A DNA stretch of 64,000 nt from Erythrocercus mccallii (taxonomy: Eukaryota; Chordata; Aves; Passeriformes; Dicruridae): NCBI GenBank assembly GCA_013397435.1, contig VZRG01001062.1, positions 62,001-126,000 on the forward strand. Direction: 5' to 3'. A program made the position numbers and the translations under genes. The notes under the pieces were generated by a model. That model made no database searches. It saw only the letters and a program-made list of their open reading frames with translations, and was not told where the DNA came from. Positions 38,201 through 53,200 of this stretch are shown here, one piece after another (the stretch's first letter is position 1; each line of letters starts with the position of its first letter).

Positions 38201-41200
38201 GCATTGGTCTTCAAGAGGGATTTTAGCCATGTCAAAGCTCAGACTACTTGGCTGCCACTTAAGGAAGTTATCTGCCACAGAAACCAGAAAACTGTTGTGG
38301 AGATATATCAGAATTTTTCTTTTTTTTTTTTTTTTGCTTTGAGGTTGAACTCATGTAAGTGCAGAACAACCATGAAAAGAATAAGTGCTTATTAGAGTGA
38401 TTTACCATTCTGTTAGTTAATGTAGGTTAATCATTAAACCAGCTAATATAGCAGAAACTGAAGGGTAGGCATTGTCTTTGTGACCTCCTTCCCTCATATT
38501 ATTCAGTGTTTTCATGTAGGCTGTCTGTCTTGGCTGTTGCTTGGTTATCACTGGTTTGGGTTGGGAATTGAGAGTTAATAAGATTGATATTCTTTGAATC
38601 TATATAGATGTATAATATATCCAGTTTCAAAGGGAGAAATATGGAGAGTTTCCAGCAGTATCAAATCTCTACTTAAGCAAGTTCCATTGGAGACTTTGCA
38701 GTTTATTAAACATGAAATGTCATGGCTTCCTGGGACTAAGGAAAAAAGCTGGTGATTCTCTCGTCTCTGCCAAGGAGCTCTGTTGGTTTGAGGAGTTGAA
38801 TACAAAGATCTCCTATTGTTACCTGTGAACTTTTCCTAAGGTTCTAATAAAAGGGATTGATACTGAATCTCCTGAGCATTTGCCCAGTGACAAGTAATTT
38901 CTGTAGTTTTAGCCTGGCTCTTATATTTTTTAAAGTTATTCTAGTCCTAAATCTAATTTCAGATATATCATGTCTCCACATTTCAGGAATGTCAGGAAAA
39001 CTACTTTTTGTTAGTTATCAACACTGTGGAGGGTTGGACTTTGTTTTAGGCCCTCATTTCAGAAATACTGTTTTGTGTTTCAAGCTAAATGATTTGAAAT
39101 GTTTTCCAGCAAACACACCTGAGAATCATTTTAGGTGAAGCAATGCCAAACATAGACCTTGCTGACAGAATTAGCAGCAGCCTAAACTTTTGCTCTAACC
39201 TCAAACAAAGTTTGGACTCAACATCATTCTGCAGTTTGCAAAAGCTTAGTGACTTTTCTTTTAAACAAATTTACTTTTTTTTTTTGGCTTTCTGGTTTAA
39301 TTTGTGGAAGGGAATGGAAAGACCAAAATATTACAAGGAAGCTTGATATTTCCAGCTCAGCCAAAACCACAAAGCTTTGGAAATTCAGCTTGGAAAAAAC
39401 CCCATAACTGTGATTGAACCTAGTCCTGCTTACCTTCTGTGGTCCAAGCTTCCCTTTAGCTCTACGAGTCACTTGAGGATACAGGGAATGCAAAATTGGA
39501 ATCCAGGTGTTAGGCAAACACCAAAGAGACACCCATACTTCTAATTTTAAAATCTCTTGCTCATTTTCTGCAGCACTACCTGACTTGCTTACTTGTTGGC
39601 CAAGCAGATAACAGCCCTTGTTGTTCAAGTTCTGTTGAAAGGATACATTGCAGCATATGTGTGCCTAGACCTGTCTTTGCACTAGTTTGAAAGATAATGA
39701 TCAACCTAAGAAATTATAACTATCATGGTTAGGGACAGCCACAGTGTGGTATTTCTTAAGCTCCATTTCTTTGACAAGTCACTTTGAAGGGAGACTGAAA
39801 TTTCCAGAGGCATTCCCATAACTTTTCCACTTCCAATGTTTTCTCCAATTACTTTGGCATTTTTTGGTATTTATATAACATGATTTTTATAGTATTGAGA
39901 CACAAAAGAAATGCATAGCCTTTTGTTGTCATACAGCTGGTGTTGCTCTTTGAGGTTTGCCAGTGGGGATTTTCTACCATCTAATTAAATTGAAGGTACA
40001 GGGTTCTTCTATATGTGTGCTTCTATCCCTTGATTATATGAACTTGGGTGTTTTTGTGGTTGATTTTTCCTTTCCTTTCTAATGCATGTGAGTGTTGTAA
40101 AACTCCTCCAGTACTGGAATGGAAAGTTCATTCAGTTGCCTGCAGTCAAGTGAATAAAGCTTAAAATGTAGATCTGAAACAGAGGGTTTAAACCTGCAGT
40201 AAATTCATGCTGTTGAAAAACCTGCTATCAGAATTTCCGTGTAAAGATGGATGTTTGCTTAAACTATCAAATTTTACACTAAATGTAGCTTAAAATGACT
40301 GAGTACTAGAAGGGGACACATAGTATTGTGAAATTCTAGTATAAATCTATGAAAACTTTAATTATTTTTTCTTCATTATCTCCAACCCTTTCACCTAAGG
40401 TTGAGTTGCGGTGAGCTACTGGAGATGATGTCTTTTGAGACATCAAAAAGCCAAACCCTAACTCTTGTCTGTAATGATCCTGTGTCATTTTGAAGAACTT
40501 ACTTGTGACTAATTTCTAATTTAGAACAAAGTGTGCATTAACAAATAAAGAGAGAGAAAGTAAGTAAAATCTGTAAGACAGATCTTGAGCTGAGGAAAGA
40601 AAAGAGTGTAAGTCAGAAAAATGAGACAAACAATGCTGGGTCAGATTAAAAGCAGGCAGTAAAGCCATCCTGTTTCAAATACACATGGAAATGCCATGAA
40701 GAAAGAAGGATTGAAAATATTGAGATGGAATAAAAGCTAATTAAAATAATTAAGAGTCTGTTTCCTGGCTTTGCTTTCTTTCTCTTTCTAATTCTTTCTT
40801 TCTTTCTCCTTATGCTTTCTTTTTTTCCTTCTCTCTCTTTGTATAAAATGCATTTATAATACACATAAGACATATTCATAATTTGTATGTAGAACCAAAG
40901 AAACCATGTTCACCAATTCATCTGTCACTATGAGTAAACAAGTTAAGGAGAATTTGATTTCTGTAATGTGAATTCAAAACACTCCAGGCTATTTGTTCTT
41001 CATCGGGTAAAGTATTTAGGATTGGGCTCCTTTACCTTTTCAGGGTTCAGGATGTGCATCTAGTAATTTAATAAGAAAGACTTAGGTCTTAGGTTACTCA
41101 GCACATCACAGGGTTGATCTTTACTTCATTGGTTGTGCTTTCCATAAGGCTAAATGAGAGGAGGAACCATGATCCGCTCTAGTTTTAGGTTCCAGGTGTG

Positions 41201-44200
41201 CAGATGTTTTAAAGGGAAGTCTCAAAGTAGCAACACATAGCCTAAATATGTGTCTAAAGTTTGAGTATTCTTGACTTGGCACCCTCTGTGGCTATTTGTT
41301 AGTCACTGAAAAATACCAGGTTTGCAGAGTACTGGTTGACCCCAATGTGAACAGCTGCACCAGCTGCAGAAGAGTCAGCTGTGCTCTTCTTCTGTTGTAC
41401 ACTGAAGATAGAAATATTGGAATCACTCAGAAACAAGGCTGATTGTTAAGGTAGAAAGCAACAGAAAGCATCTCTGTTAACTAAATCTTGTTGTTCCTTT
41501 CTATGAATTTATCTAGGTACCAAAACATCCAGCGAACCATCGCAACAGAGAGGACTGAAGATGATGCTGTGGTAAACAACAGGGTGGAGAGAGTTCCCGG
41601 TGGAGGAGGAAGTGACTCTGAGGCAGAGCCTTCCCAGCCAAGCCCAGGTATGGGGCAACAAAGCTTCTGAGTGGCATGTTCAGTGCCATTCAGTTCTGGG
41701 AAATCTGCATTTCCTGGGGAGACTGGAATTTTATTATACCAGGTTGCAAAACTTAATTAAAGAAAAAAAAAGACCTGAAGATAGTTTTTAGATGTGAAGC
41801 TACAAGTACAAAGCTGGATACAATAGTTCTTCTTTAACAACTACTAAGACAGACAAAGCATTTTTACCTTATTAAAAGACCATTTGAAACTAAAATGAAA
41901 GAGGCATTTTTCACCTACAGTGAATACTATTCACGTAGTAGTTGCAAAATGGTGCTGTCTTATTTTTGTGGCCATGTGATTTTTAGCTTGGGGCATTTGC
42001 AGTTTATTTTCTCTAGGCCTGGCTTCTGCACTGCCCAGTTTGCCCATATGATTGTGCCTGCGGTGGCCCTGGCATCATGTATGAAATACTTGTGGTTTTT
42101 AAAGGTGTGGTTTTGTGATAGCTGTGAGCTGACCTAAGTGTGTGTTGTCTTTTTGCTCACCACTAATTTATGTGACAGGACCCCAGAGTGGAGAACTGAA
42201 CTGCCTGAAAAATAACCTAGCTTGTTGTCTTTGTCATTTATAGCCAGATTGGATCTTTCATCTGGCTTGTTAGATAAGGAGACAGGAATGAGCATCACTA
42301 CAAAGCAGAAAAGGAAAATGTTTACCCAAGGCAGGATGGGATGGCAGGGCTCTCTTCTACTCTTTTTTGCGGTAGTCACATTCCTACCAAAAATGTTTTC
42401 TCAAAACATTTGGGAAACCATAGTCTTGAGTGTTTGTTTCAAGTGGGAAGTATCAGCAGTCTGGTGCCCACTATGCAACTTGAGGCCATGCAAAAATAAC
42501 TCCCTGCATTGTTAGCACCAGCAAAATGATTGACCAGTTCTCTTTCTTTGGATCACTCTTACCTCCACCTAACTTTGTGTTCTGTATTGTCTGCCATGAG
42601 TAAATCCAACTTCTTGCTATCCTTTAGCCGTTCCTCTGTAAATGGATTGATAATGGGAAGGAACCAACTCAGTATCTGCTTGAATTTTCTTAGTTTTCCA
42701 TGTTGAATAGGAAAAATTACATAGAGAAATAATAAACTTTTTTAACAAGTTTAGAAAAATATTCAATTTTGTTTGGTTTGATCCATTAGGTGTTTTTAGC
42801 TTGAAAATCAATTTTGGCCAAGGATGTTTAATATTTGATGCTCAAAGTTCCCTTGGAATCTTTTGTATTGCAGTTAAAGGAGACTTCTACCTACAGTGGA
42901 TCTTATAAGGAGATCCTAGTCCTCTATGTTAGAGAAGTGGAAATGAGGTACACATTGTATTATTAGTATTTATAAGTAATGTGGCCATTACTTGTAATAT
43001 GTATAATCATTTAGTATAATAGACAATAAAATAGTAATTTAATAGGAGTCGCCACCACTAAGTATTTAGTTCAGTTTATTATTTAACATGCAGTCTTTTG
43101 TTTTAAACCCAAAGAGCTAATGAGTGTGATAAATGCTACCTTAAGTTATTAGGAAATGGGTTTTGCTCTAGATAATTGCTTTACTTTTAGAAAAAAAATC
43201 AATATTGTATAAAGTTCCAAGAATTAGAAGATAAATAATGATATAAACACATTAGGGAAAGAAAAAGCTGCAGTATTATACATTTGTTGTCTTTTAATTT
43301 AAATGAAAAATGTTGGAAGGAATACAATTAAGGCACATTTATCCAGGTTCTAAGCCAGCATAAATCAATTTAACTCCAGCAACTGATCCAGTCTGCAGTT
43401 TTATATGGGTGAAATAATATGATGTCTGCAGCAGGAAGAAAAAAGAAATTATAACTGATTTTAAAAAAAAGGTGAAATTGTATTTATTCTGTTGATGACA
43501 TCTGCATCCAATTTTCTTGGACTGCAAACAAAATGTGGATTTATTTGAAAATGCCAGATCGCCAAAGCCATAATTCAATGGTAGGAAGAATTTTTCTGGT
43601 AGCTAAAGAACATCAGCAGTTTCTACCTCTACAGAGTTACATTAATGCTCAGTTCTGCTCCTGTGCTTCATTAATTGATACAGATTAAAAATAATGCAAT
43701 TGTGTCTGTTGGTTTTGGTTGTTTTTTTTTTTTTTGCTTTACTATACAAATCCCCAAAACCTTGGATTTGTTGAAAACAATGCAATTAAAGTAAAGGGTA
43801 ATGCTGAATTGGGAGATCAGATTTCTCTAAAATCAGCTGTGGAGGACAGAATGGACCTGGGTGACTGAACCAAACCATGAGCTGCTGAAAACCACTGTGA
43901 TCACATTATATTTAGGGACAGCAGCAGACTTGACACAGAGTTTCATAAGCTACTTTACATGCATATGCAGTTCAGGAAACAATCCAGCTCCTGAACTGCT
44001 GTGGTAAATACTGCATCACTAACCATAAGGACATCTGTCAGTTTGCCAGCAGGCTTGTCTTGGGAATGCCAAGGTAGGTGCATTGGGCAGGTGGTGGGGT
44101 TTTTATATCATCACTTTTGCAGCTGTTTCTGAAAGGTGAAATAATAGACTGTGCTTGCTAGTACCATTAATAAGATTCTGTGGCTTTTTTTTTTGTCCAG

Positions 44201-47200
44201 AGATTAGGAGGGAAGGTTCCCTTTCTCCTGTGAATTCTCAAAAAATCACCTTGTTGCTGCAGTCTCCAGCTGTGAAGTTCATCACCAATCCCGAGTTCTT
44301 CACTGTGCTGCATGCAAACTATGTGAGTAATTATGATTTGCTCTCTTGCACTACTGATTTTCAGTCCCAGTGCTGTGTCCCAGACCTTCAGAGAGAATGC
44401 ACAGTGAACCTGAATTGTGTGACTTGGGGCTCAGTTGTCCTTTCTGAGCACCAGACCGGGTTGGGGACACTACAGCCAGGCTGCTACAAGGAGACTCTTG
44501 CTGGGATTCTGCCTCACATGAGAGATTACATGGTACAGAACTCATTAATGTTATCCTCCCAGAACAAGCAGGAACCCGTTGGTTTCAGCTTGGTTGATTC
44601 TGTTGTCTCTTCACAGGCAGTGAAGTTGTTGCCTGTTGATCCAACATCCTGAGAAATCTTAGTCAGATATCACCAAGTCTCAGGGAAACAGAGTAAAAAA
44701 ATCAACTGTTGCAATTTGCATTCCCAAAAAGGAGGCAGGCATAACTGAGTGAAAGAAATACTGACTTGTGTCAGTGTAGCTATTTTGGAAAAAGCACAAA
44801 TGAAAACAAATTTTCAAAATTCAAGTAACTTTTCCATTAGTGCAGTAAAACCACACATTTTCTTGCAACCCTGAAAGGGAGTGGAAAAAAATGTAGTATC
44901 AGGAGGATGCAGATAGGGAAGTCCCACAAGGAGATGTATAGTTTGCCATATCTGGAATGTAGTTCAACAAGGCATCTAAATGTGACTTCTGACAATTTGA
45001 AAAGTCATCCATTTCTGGGTAGCAATGACCTTCCTTTTCAAAAGGAAAGGAAAGTAAAACACTTTGAGAGTTGCCTCAGCACAACCTTTTAGCTAACTGC
45101 AGACATCAGGTTTTGGCTGTGGCACTTCATGGATTGAAGCCAACTGTCTGTCTCCCAGCATCTGCCAGAGATTATCGCCCATGAGATCCTGACAAGGAAG
45201 GGATGTATTAACTCATCTGACATTTCCTGAACTAGATTATGGAGTGTAGATAATTTCTTCCATTGGCAGGGTGATATATGATGATTTATAGCTGGAAGCA
45301 GTGTAATTTTTGACCAGCATAGTTGTTGGAAAAATGAGTAACTGATTCCATAGTTTTCTAAAGAACAGCTCACAAGAGACTAAATCCCAATTTTATTAGT
45401 CACTGAAATTTAAAAAAGCAAGAAGAGGCCTTCAGTTTTACCTTCAAAACTTGTCTTTAATGTGAGAACCAGAATAATCTATTAAAACATCTGTCAAATG
45501 GTCATACAGATACCACTTGTACAGGAATAACTTTTGCCTTAACACGAGTGTAATATTTTAACCACAAGCCTCTATTAAAATTTCAAGCTATTGGAAAATA
45601 TTATCCAGAAGTTAGAATTAAAAGGGAAAGGCTCTCATTTTTCAGATATTTTATTTCCATGGAGATAAAACTACATTGCACTCCTTGTTTCCCTAATGCA
45701 GCTTAGCGATATTCAAGACAGTCATTTATCATACATTGGATCAAAATACAACTTTTGTTATGTAGTAGGCTGAGATCATAAAAATCTGTGACCATGAAGC
45801 TTTCCTGGGTTATAAGCAGGTCATATCTTCAGGGCAGAGATCATATCTCTGTGATTTCATAACATTTACCAACCCTTGCCATAATTAGGGACCCTGTGCT
45901 ACAGGGAGCATTCTCAGTGATGTTGCCAGAATAAATCCTTACATAATAAAGATTGTACTTGTAGATGTTTTATCTCATTATAGTGGTTAAAATGCACTAA
46001 ATGTGCACAGAAATTGAGAATTCAAAGCTGCTGGGTCAGATTCTCTGGACATACTCCAGGTCTGCACACTGGAGCTCACTTCACTGAAGACAGGAGTCCT
46101 CCAGTGATCCTTTATTACTCTAATGAGTTATCCAATCCTTTGGGCTGACCAGCAAACCAAGACACTCATTTTCTCTCTAGTGAAAGGCTCAGGAGATTTT
46201 TGTGAAGTTTCTACTCTGTCTTGAGGAGCTTTTTCCCTGAGGTGAAGGATTCAAAGAGTAGTCTGTGAATGGGCCAATGTGTTGTCAGCACAAGTATTAT
46301 TTTGTGATGCTCTATCACTGAACACACTGTAACAACAAATACAGTTCACTGGGCTCCTATTCTGGAATCAGATCAGTTCATTCTCTTGAGCTGCCTCGGG
46401 CCACATTCCTCTAAGAGGTGTTTTTAATGCCCATCGCGAGATACAGCTCGCTGCCTGAGGGGTGGCATTCATTAGACTCAAGGAAGTGTCTCCATCTGAC
46501 AAGCTGTGTAGTCATCGAAGAAATAAATACTCCGTTCCAGGAAATAATTCACATCTTCCAAAAATAGACAAAAAGTGTCTGTTCTTGTCCTGTGGCAGTA
46601 TAGTCACCATAAAAAAGGTAGCAAGCTCATATGGAAACATCTGCGCTGGGGTCCTCTTAAGTTCATGAGTCCTATCAGGTGCATCTTGATTTCAATTACA
46701 GCAAAAATAGATGTTCACAGCTGTCTTTGCATCTCTCTGGCACTGCCCAGGCACACAAGCAGTGTTTCTGTCGACCAGTAAAAGCAATTAAAGGGATAAC
46801 TATGTGCACCTTGAGTGAGTGATGTTTCAGCTGACCATTTTTGAAGTGTATTAAAAAGGCAGTTCTTGCACAAGCTAACTGTGCATAAGGTGTCTAATGT
46901 TTCACTTTCTAGATTGTATTTCTTAATTCTGCATATGCATGTAAAGTAATCATTCAAATCAAAACAATGAGATGGAAGTGTTTCTTGATTCTAACAGGAA
47001 TTATTTCAGTTCTTTGGGCATATGGCCAAATATGCCAATATGGCCAAATAACCAAATACGTTTTGACATCAGAACTGGGTTTCTTCCCTTCTGTTATCCA
47101 TCTCACAGAGTGCCTATCGAGTCTTCACCAATAGTACCTGCTTGAAGCATATGATTCTGAAGATTCGTAGAGATGCTCGCAATTTTGAGCGGTATCAGCA

Positions 47201-50200
47201 CAACAGAGACCTAGTAAATTTTATCAACATGTTTGCTGATACCCGACTGGAGCTTCCTCGTGGCTGGGAGATAAAAACTGACCAGCAGGGCAAGGTAAGC
47301 ATGCCAACAAAACTTATCACTTGTTTAACACAGCACATCAGCCTACGTGATTATTAAAAGTTCCTTCCTTCTTAACTCAAAGTCAGTGAGGGTTTGGTTT
47401 AAACAACACAAGCAGCAAGGAGAGTTACTTTAAAAGCAGGAAAAAAGCTTCAAAATTTCAAAGCATTTCTAGCTTTCTGTAGAATATTGTACCAAAGCCA
47501 AGGCAACATTGGACTGGCAACAGAGTTTGAGCCAGAGTAGATCTGTTGTGACTGGAAAATTTGACTCAGTGCCTCTACCTCGAATGAGGCTTTGCTGACT
47601 GACCTCTGGAACCACCAAATAGGTTAAAGCAGCATTTCCCAATAATATTATTGTTTCCTGACTTGTTTACATCATGGCCATTGCACATGATTTTGGCTAC
47701 ACAGCTTCAGCTATTTTCTAAGAGCTATTCCAGCTTTGAGTAGGCCAGTTCTGTTGTTTGCAGATGCCTTCCACGGACTGTACTTTCCCAAGATATTCCC
47801 GACGTGCAGTTGCCAGTGGTTTTCCTGCTGTGTTCCCGCAATACCATCATAGGGTTGGCAGTCTTCTTATTAAAGAAACCATTGTTCCTTTGTGTTTCAG
47901 TCTTTCTTTGTTGACCACAATAGCCGTGCTACCACCTTCATAGATCCTAGGATCCCACTGCAGAATGGGCGTCTCCCCAATCACCTGACTCATCGGCAAC
48001 ATCTGCAGCGACTTCGTAGCTACAGTGCTGGAGAGGTAACTGTGCTCATATCAACTCAGGAACTTTTGACAGCAGTCTTCTCTAGAATTATAAGAGAACT
48101 AGGATTATAAGAACTTTAAAGGTATTTAAATAGACTGCATGTGAATGTCTATCTTCCAAAGACAGTAGGGGATTTTTTTGTCTTTCTGAAGGGCTTACTT
48201 CAGAGCTTGCTGGTTTATATTTTGATGGTTTTCAGAATAAAATAATAAGGAAGTAAAGCATAACGGAAGTGATGACAGAATAGATTTTAAAAGAAGAATC
48301 CATGTTTGACATCCTGGCCTTGCTTTACTTAAGTTATTCATTAATTTTTTTATAGCCTGATACCTCAATATCTTTCTTCATTCCCCACTGTGACACCGTG
48401 CTCTGAAAAAATTTACTCCCTAGAAGCAGTGCAGTAATGTATGTTGAAGTTAGCTTTCCCAGCTTTCAGTCACATTAAATATCTTTCCTATATATCATGG
48501 GGATGATCTTTATCACTGAGGGCCATAGACAGGATTGAAAGAAGCATAAATACTGTGTTTGTATTGCGGATTTAAGTAGGAAAAAGTACCAGCAATCAGA
48601 TTCTTCATATAGCAAATCCATACAGCTAAACATTTGTAAAGATTGTTGCTGAATAGAACTAGAGATGAACTATGGTGAAAGGATCTTTCTCTTCCACAAA
48701 AATATCCAGAGAAATGCTTGTGAAATTAGCATCAAAATTTATTACAGCAGGACCAGTCTGAATACCTCTCACTGCCAGCTGGTTTGGGATCAGGAGCTGA
48801 ACAGGGCGTGAGATCAGTTCTTCAGGACCAAAGGCAAACCAGGCATGAGTAGCTTGGACGTGTTTTCTCCGTCTTGAGTGAATACAGCACCATATTTTCT
48901 GAAGATAGAAGTGTATCAATGGATCTGTTTCGATCATATCTTCTCACCAGCTTAGCAACTTCCCTCTGCCAGCAGCATTCAGTTTAGTGTTGCTGCTGTG
49001 ATTGAATTACTGGCATGCGTGAGATAGCCACCTGCACCATGGTTCATGTTTGGGCCCATGCTTGCTTGAGGCTTGCTTGCAAATTCACCGTGTCAGGGAC
49101 AGAAACACCATTGAGCAACTTGGATTACCTAGCCCAAAAAATACACTTGGTTTTGCAAGCACTGGCAAGGCTGGCAAGGAGCAATATGCAATAAACCCCC
49201 CAAAAAACAGTACAAGGTAGGGAGTCAAAAGTATTGAATGCTTTTGAGTAATAATTATCTGGGGAAATCAAAAACTGTTCTTTGAGGCCACTGTTCTGGC
49301 ACAATCAGCCAACGAAATATCACCTCCCAGTCTTGGTGGCCCAGGTCCCACAGTGCTTCTACACCCTTGTCATAGTCAAACTTCTTTGTTATAGTCAAGT
49401 AGCTTCCCATTTGGAAATGTCTGCTGCTTCATTGGAAGGACTCCCACTGATTTCCAAGGATTTTGGATTAGTGCCTAAAAGTCCCTCATTTATAAGGAAA
49501 ATATTCAACTCTTTGCAGCTTAGTCCATTTATTAAGACCCTCATGTTCTGTGCCATTTCCTCCAAGTGCATTTGCATGTTCTTTGACCTATAAATCATGT
49601 CTGTAGACTCACATGTGGGGCTTTGTCCTGGCCATGTGTCAGCTGTCTGCAGTCTTGCTGATTTCCTTGCTGAGCAGATGGTGTGGCCTCTGGAAGCTAT
49701 CGCCAGGACAGGATGAAGGACCACAAAGGACAAGTCACCAGTTTTCAGTGTTATGTACATGTGTCAAACGAGCCTGAAGAACATCAGAATAGTGAAGTTG
49801 TTGTTGCCAGAGAGGGCACAGAAAGGAACCAGTGTAATAAAATAAAGGACCTCTGCAAAAACTTCCATTGTTCTGTGTAGATTACTGATGTTAAATTGTA
49901 TTATCTATTAATTTGAAGAAAATGCTACAAATTCTTTATCAAGCACTTATTTAAGTGTTATCAATCTTTTACAGGAGAAAAGGAGTTGTTGCTATTCGTA
50001 GTTACCTGATTTTTGGAAGAAAATTGAAGTAGCTGTAGTGGCTATCAGTAACTAAAGTACAGGTCACTAAGTGATTAATCTCCTTCAGCCACTGCTATAA
50101 ACAGGACAGTTTGTAAGCAGTTTCAATTCCCTCTAAAGGACTTCCCATCTGCAGTGACATACATGATTACAGGGTAGAGATTTTAAAGACAGCAAGAGGA

Positions 50201-53200
50201 AGGAAGCAGGCATCCACAATGGAAAGGCAAGAGGTGCTAGTTAGCAAGAAGAGCAGAGAAGGTGCTAGAATATGGCAGTATATAAATCTCCTTATCAACG
50301 CAAACCACAAGCAAGTAGCAGGATTCAAATGGGCCTCTGAAATCCTGCAGTGATATAAAACCCAGGAAAAGGCTCCTTGGTAGTTTGGACTCTCCATTCT
50401 GGCTGCAACATCCCAGTAGCAATTTCAAAGCTGTTAAAACCTGACATAAATCTGTCAATTATTCTGCAGTACGTGAACCAGGTCACTAAATCACTGGAGG
50501 GGTCACTCTTTATTTTTTATTAGAGAATAATGTGCTAATCAAAATTAAATTATTCCATTAGAAAGTCAAAGTAGACAAGACGATTGTGAGTGAACACTAA
50601 ATTGGAGCAATCAATTGTACTCTATTAGCTAAGAGTGGAAAGAGAATTGTTAGCAAAATGGAAATTAATTAGAGAGCTGGGAATTTTCCTGTTATGTTGC
50701 CAGAGAAAAACTGTTTGGAGGTGTAAATGTGCAAAGACCAAACACAGCATGAGCAATGCCTAGGCATGGTGATGAAGGGAAGTACCTCACCAGTTTATTG
50801 AGGTGTGTACAGAACTGGGTTCTTACAATCTAGATGACTTTAGCTCTTAAACCAGAACTGGGAAGATGGGAAGAAGGGAGTGAAAGTTTCTTTTCACAGG
50901 CACTATACACATTTCCTTCCAAAACTCTGACTCCAGGAGAAGTATGTCCAGGCACTAGAAAGCTGACCAAAAGGAATGGTGACAAGAGCAAGAGGAGGAT
51001 CCAGGCCCAGGCTGGGCAGAAGTACAGTGCAGTTCCCAAGTGATAGCAAATACCACCTGGTGCTAATTTTTATGGGAGATATATGTTTAACTCCTCTGTT
51101 ACTCTTCCCTTTCCCCCTTTCTATCTTCTGGTCAGTAAAATTATGTGTAGCAATAAGGGCATAAGATTTGTCTTTGTCAAGGATGAGTCAGCGAGCACCA
51201 TTAAAAACAGGCTCACCCACTGCCTGCATTCCCTTGCAAGTCTGTTCTACAAGTACCTGAGGAATCCTCACCTGAACTCCAGGGCTCTGTGGAAGTGAAA
51301 AAGCTGAGCCCAACAATGCCTTAGCACCCTCCTACACATCCTAACTAGTACAACTGGTCATGGGTCACTGTGTGATCCCAGCTGTGCTGCCCACAGACAG
51401 CCCAAGAAATGGCTGCTCCCACAAGAGCCTCATGCCCACTCTGGCAGTGGATCCTAGGGCACCTCTTACACCTAAGGTTCCTCCCTGTGCCATAGCATGG
51501 AGTGAATGCCTTAAAAGCCACGGAGTGCTTGCTGGGGTAGATGACTGGGTCACAGGGGAAAAGCTGCCTAAGCTTGAACTAAACTTTCATTGTGATTTGG
51601 CCCATGGGGGTGTGAGGAGGAGACAAAGGTGGAAGACAGGTGCAAGTGAAATCCTAACTGAATGATGGAGCAAAACATTCACCATGAATTTGCACTGCAG
51701 TTTTATGTTTTAAGTTACAGTGTGTTTGATTAGAATAGTTAAGATTTTTCATTGTTTAACTTGTATGTTGACACGTATCAAGTGAATTGACTGGTATCTT
51801 GTTACATGTAAACATTTTAAGCTTTACAGGTTCCAAAAGGCAGCTTGCCAGACATATTTAGCTTCCCAGTTTTTGTGTATGTCCAGCTGGAAGACCTAGC
51901 GTTTGGCTGTACCACTGAAAATGGGTTGGCGCTGTTTGCTTGGATGCAGAGCTAAGCATTTAAAATATTGAAGTAGGGGTGATTTCTCCCTGAAGTGGTT
52001 GCCAAAAGCTATGATTTGTGCAGTGAGAAAGGAGCAGCTATTAGCCCAGTAGAATGGCAATTGGAATTCCTAATACATCTTGTCCTGATACAGCCTCACC
52101 CTGTAGTCACAGGACAAGGGGAAGTGTCTTTAAACTGAAAGAGGGTAAATTGAGATCAGATATTAGGAAAAAAATCTTTATGGTGAGAATGGTGAAGCAC
52201 TAGAATAGACTGCCCAGAGAAGCTGTGGTTGCTCCCTGCCTGGAAGTGTTTTAAGACCAGGTTGCAGGGGGCCCTAGCAACCTGGTCTAGTGGAAGGTGT
52301 AGCAGGGTGCTGCAACTAGATGATCTTTAGGATCCCTTCCAACCCAAACCATTCTATGATTCCTCTCTCAGCCTCACCGTGGCCATATTCTGGAGGAAAA
52401 CATGAGAGATGGGTTCCCCTCAACTTTCACAAGTCCACGAGAAGTTACCCATCAAGTAATGCCTTAATGCAAACGTTGCCAGGTGTCATTGTTTGACTTT
52501 TAATATCCTTGTACCAAAATGTTTTCCCACCTTTTAAGGAATTTGCCTTCCTGACAAGATTCCCTTTTCTAGACAGTGTATTTAGAACAGATTTCTTTAA
52601 GTGCCTCAGTTAAGGGGCAGTGAAAAATTTCCTCCTAACTACTCCCTTTATCAGCTCTTTGGATAATGTTCTTCTTTTCAGCATACAATTCAATTTCTGG
52701 TTATGCATGTTAGGCAGCCTTCTGGGATGATACAGCCTTTTTCTGTACTGTGATCTACATAGATATACCTTCCTTATGTTATTTCCACTATTAAATTTCC
52801 CTTCAACAATGCTGAGTGAACATTGCAGTGCTGTGGATTTTTTCTCTTTTCAAAAACATTGCTGTAAAAGCCTTGAAGTAATGCAGTTAATGCTAAAACA
52901 AGACACGTTTGATACTACGGAGTATGTAGTATGATACTACAGAGATCTTATTTTCACTGAACCAGAGAAGTCCATCACTGCAATACCTATATTAACATGT
53001 ATTTACTTCTGGATTCTGGTGCCTTCAGCACTGAGGAGGTATGATAGCTATGGATTATGGTGTACCTTCATTTGGAAGCACAGAATTACTTGCCTTTTTT
53101 AAGTTGACTGTATTTCAGTCAGAATCAAGGACCATTCTGAAGATTACAGAAGTAAAGATGACAAATCTTTTAACTAACTGATGAGCTACTGGTGGTCAAT

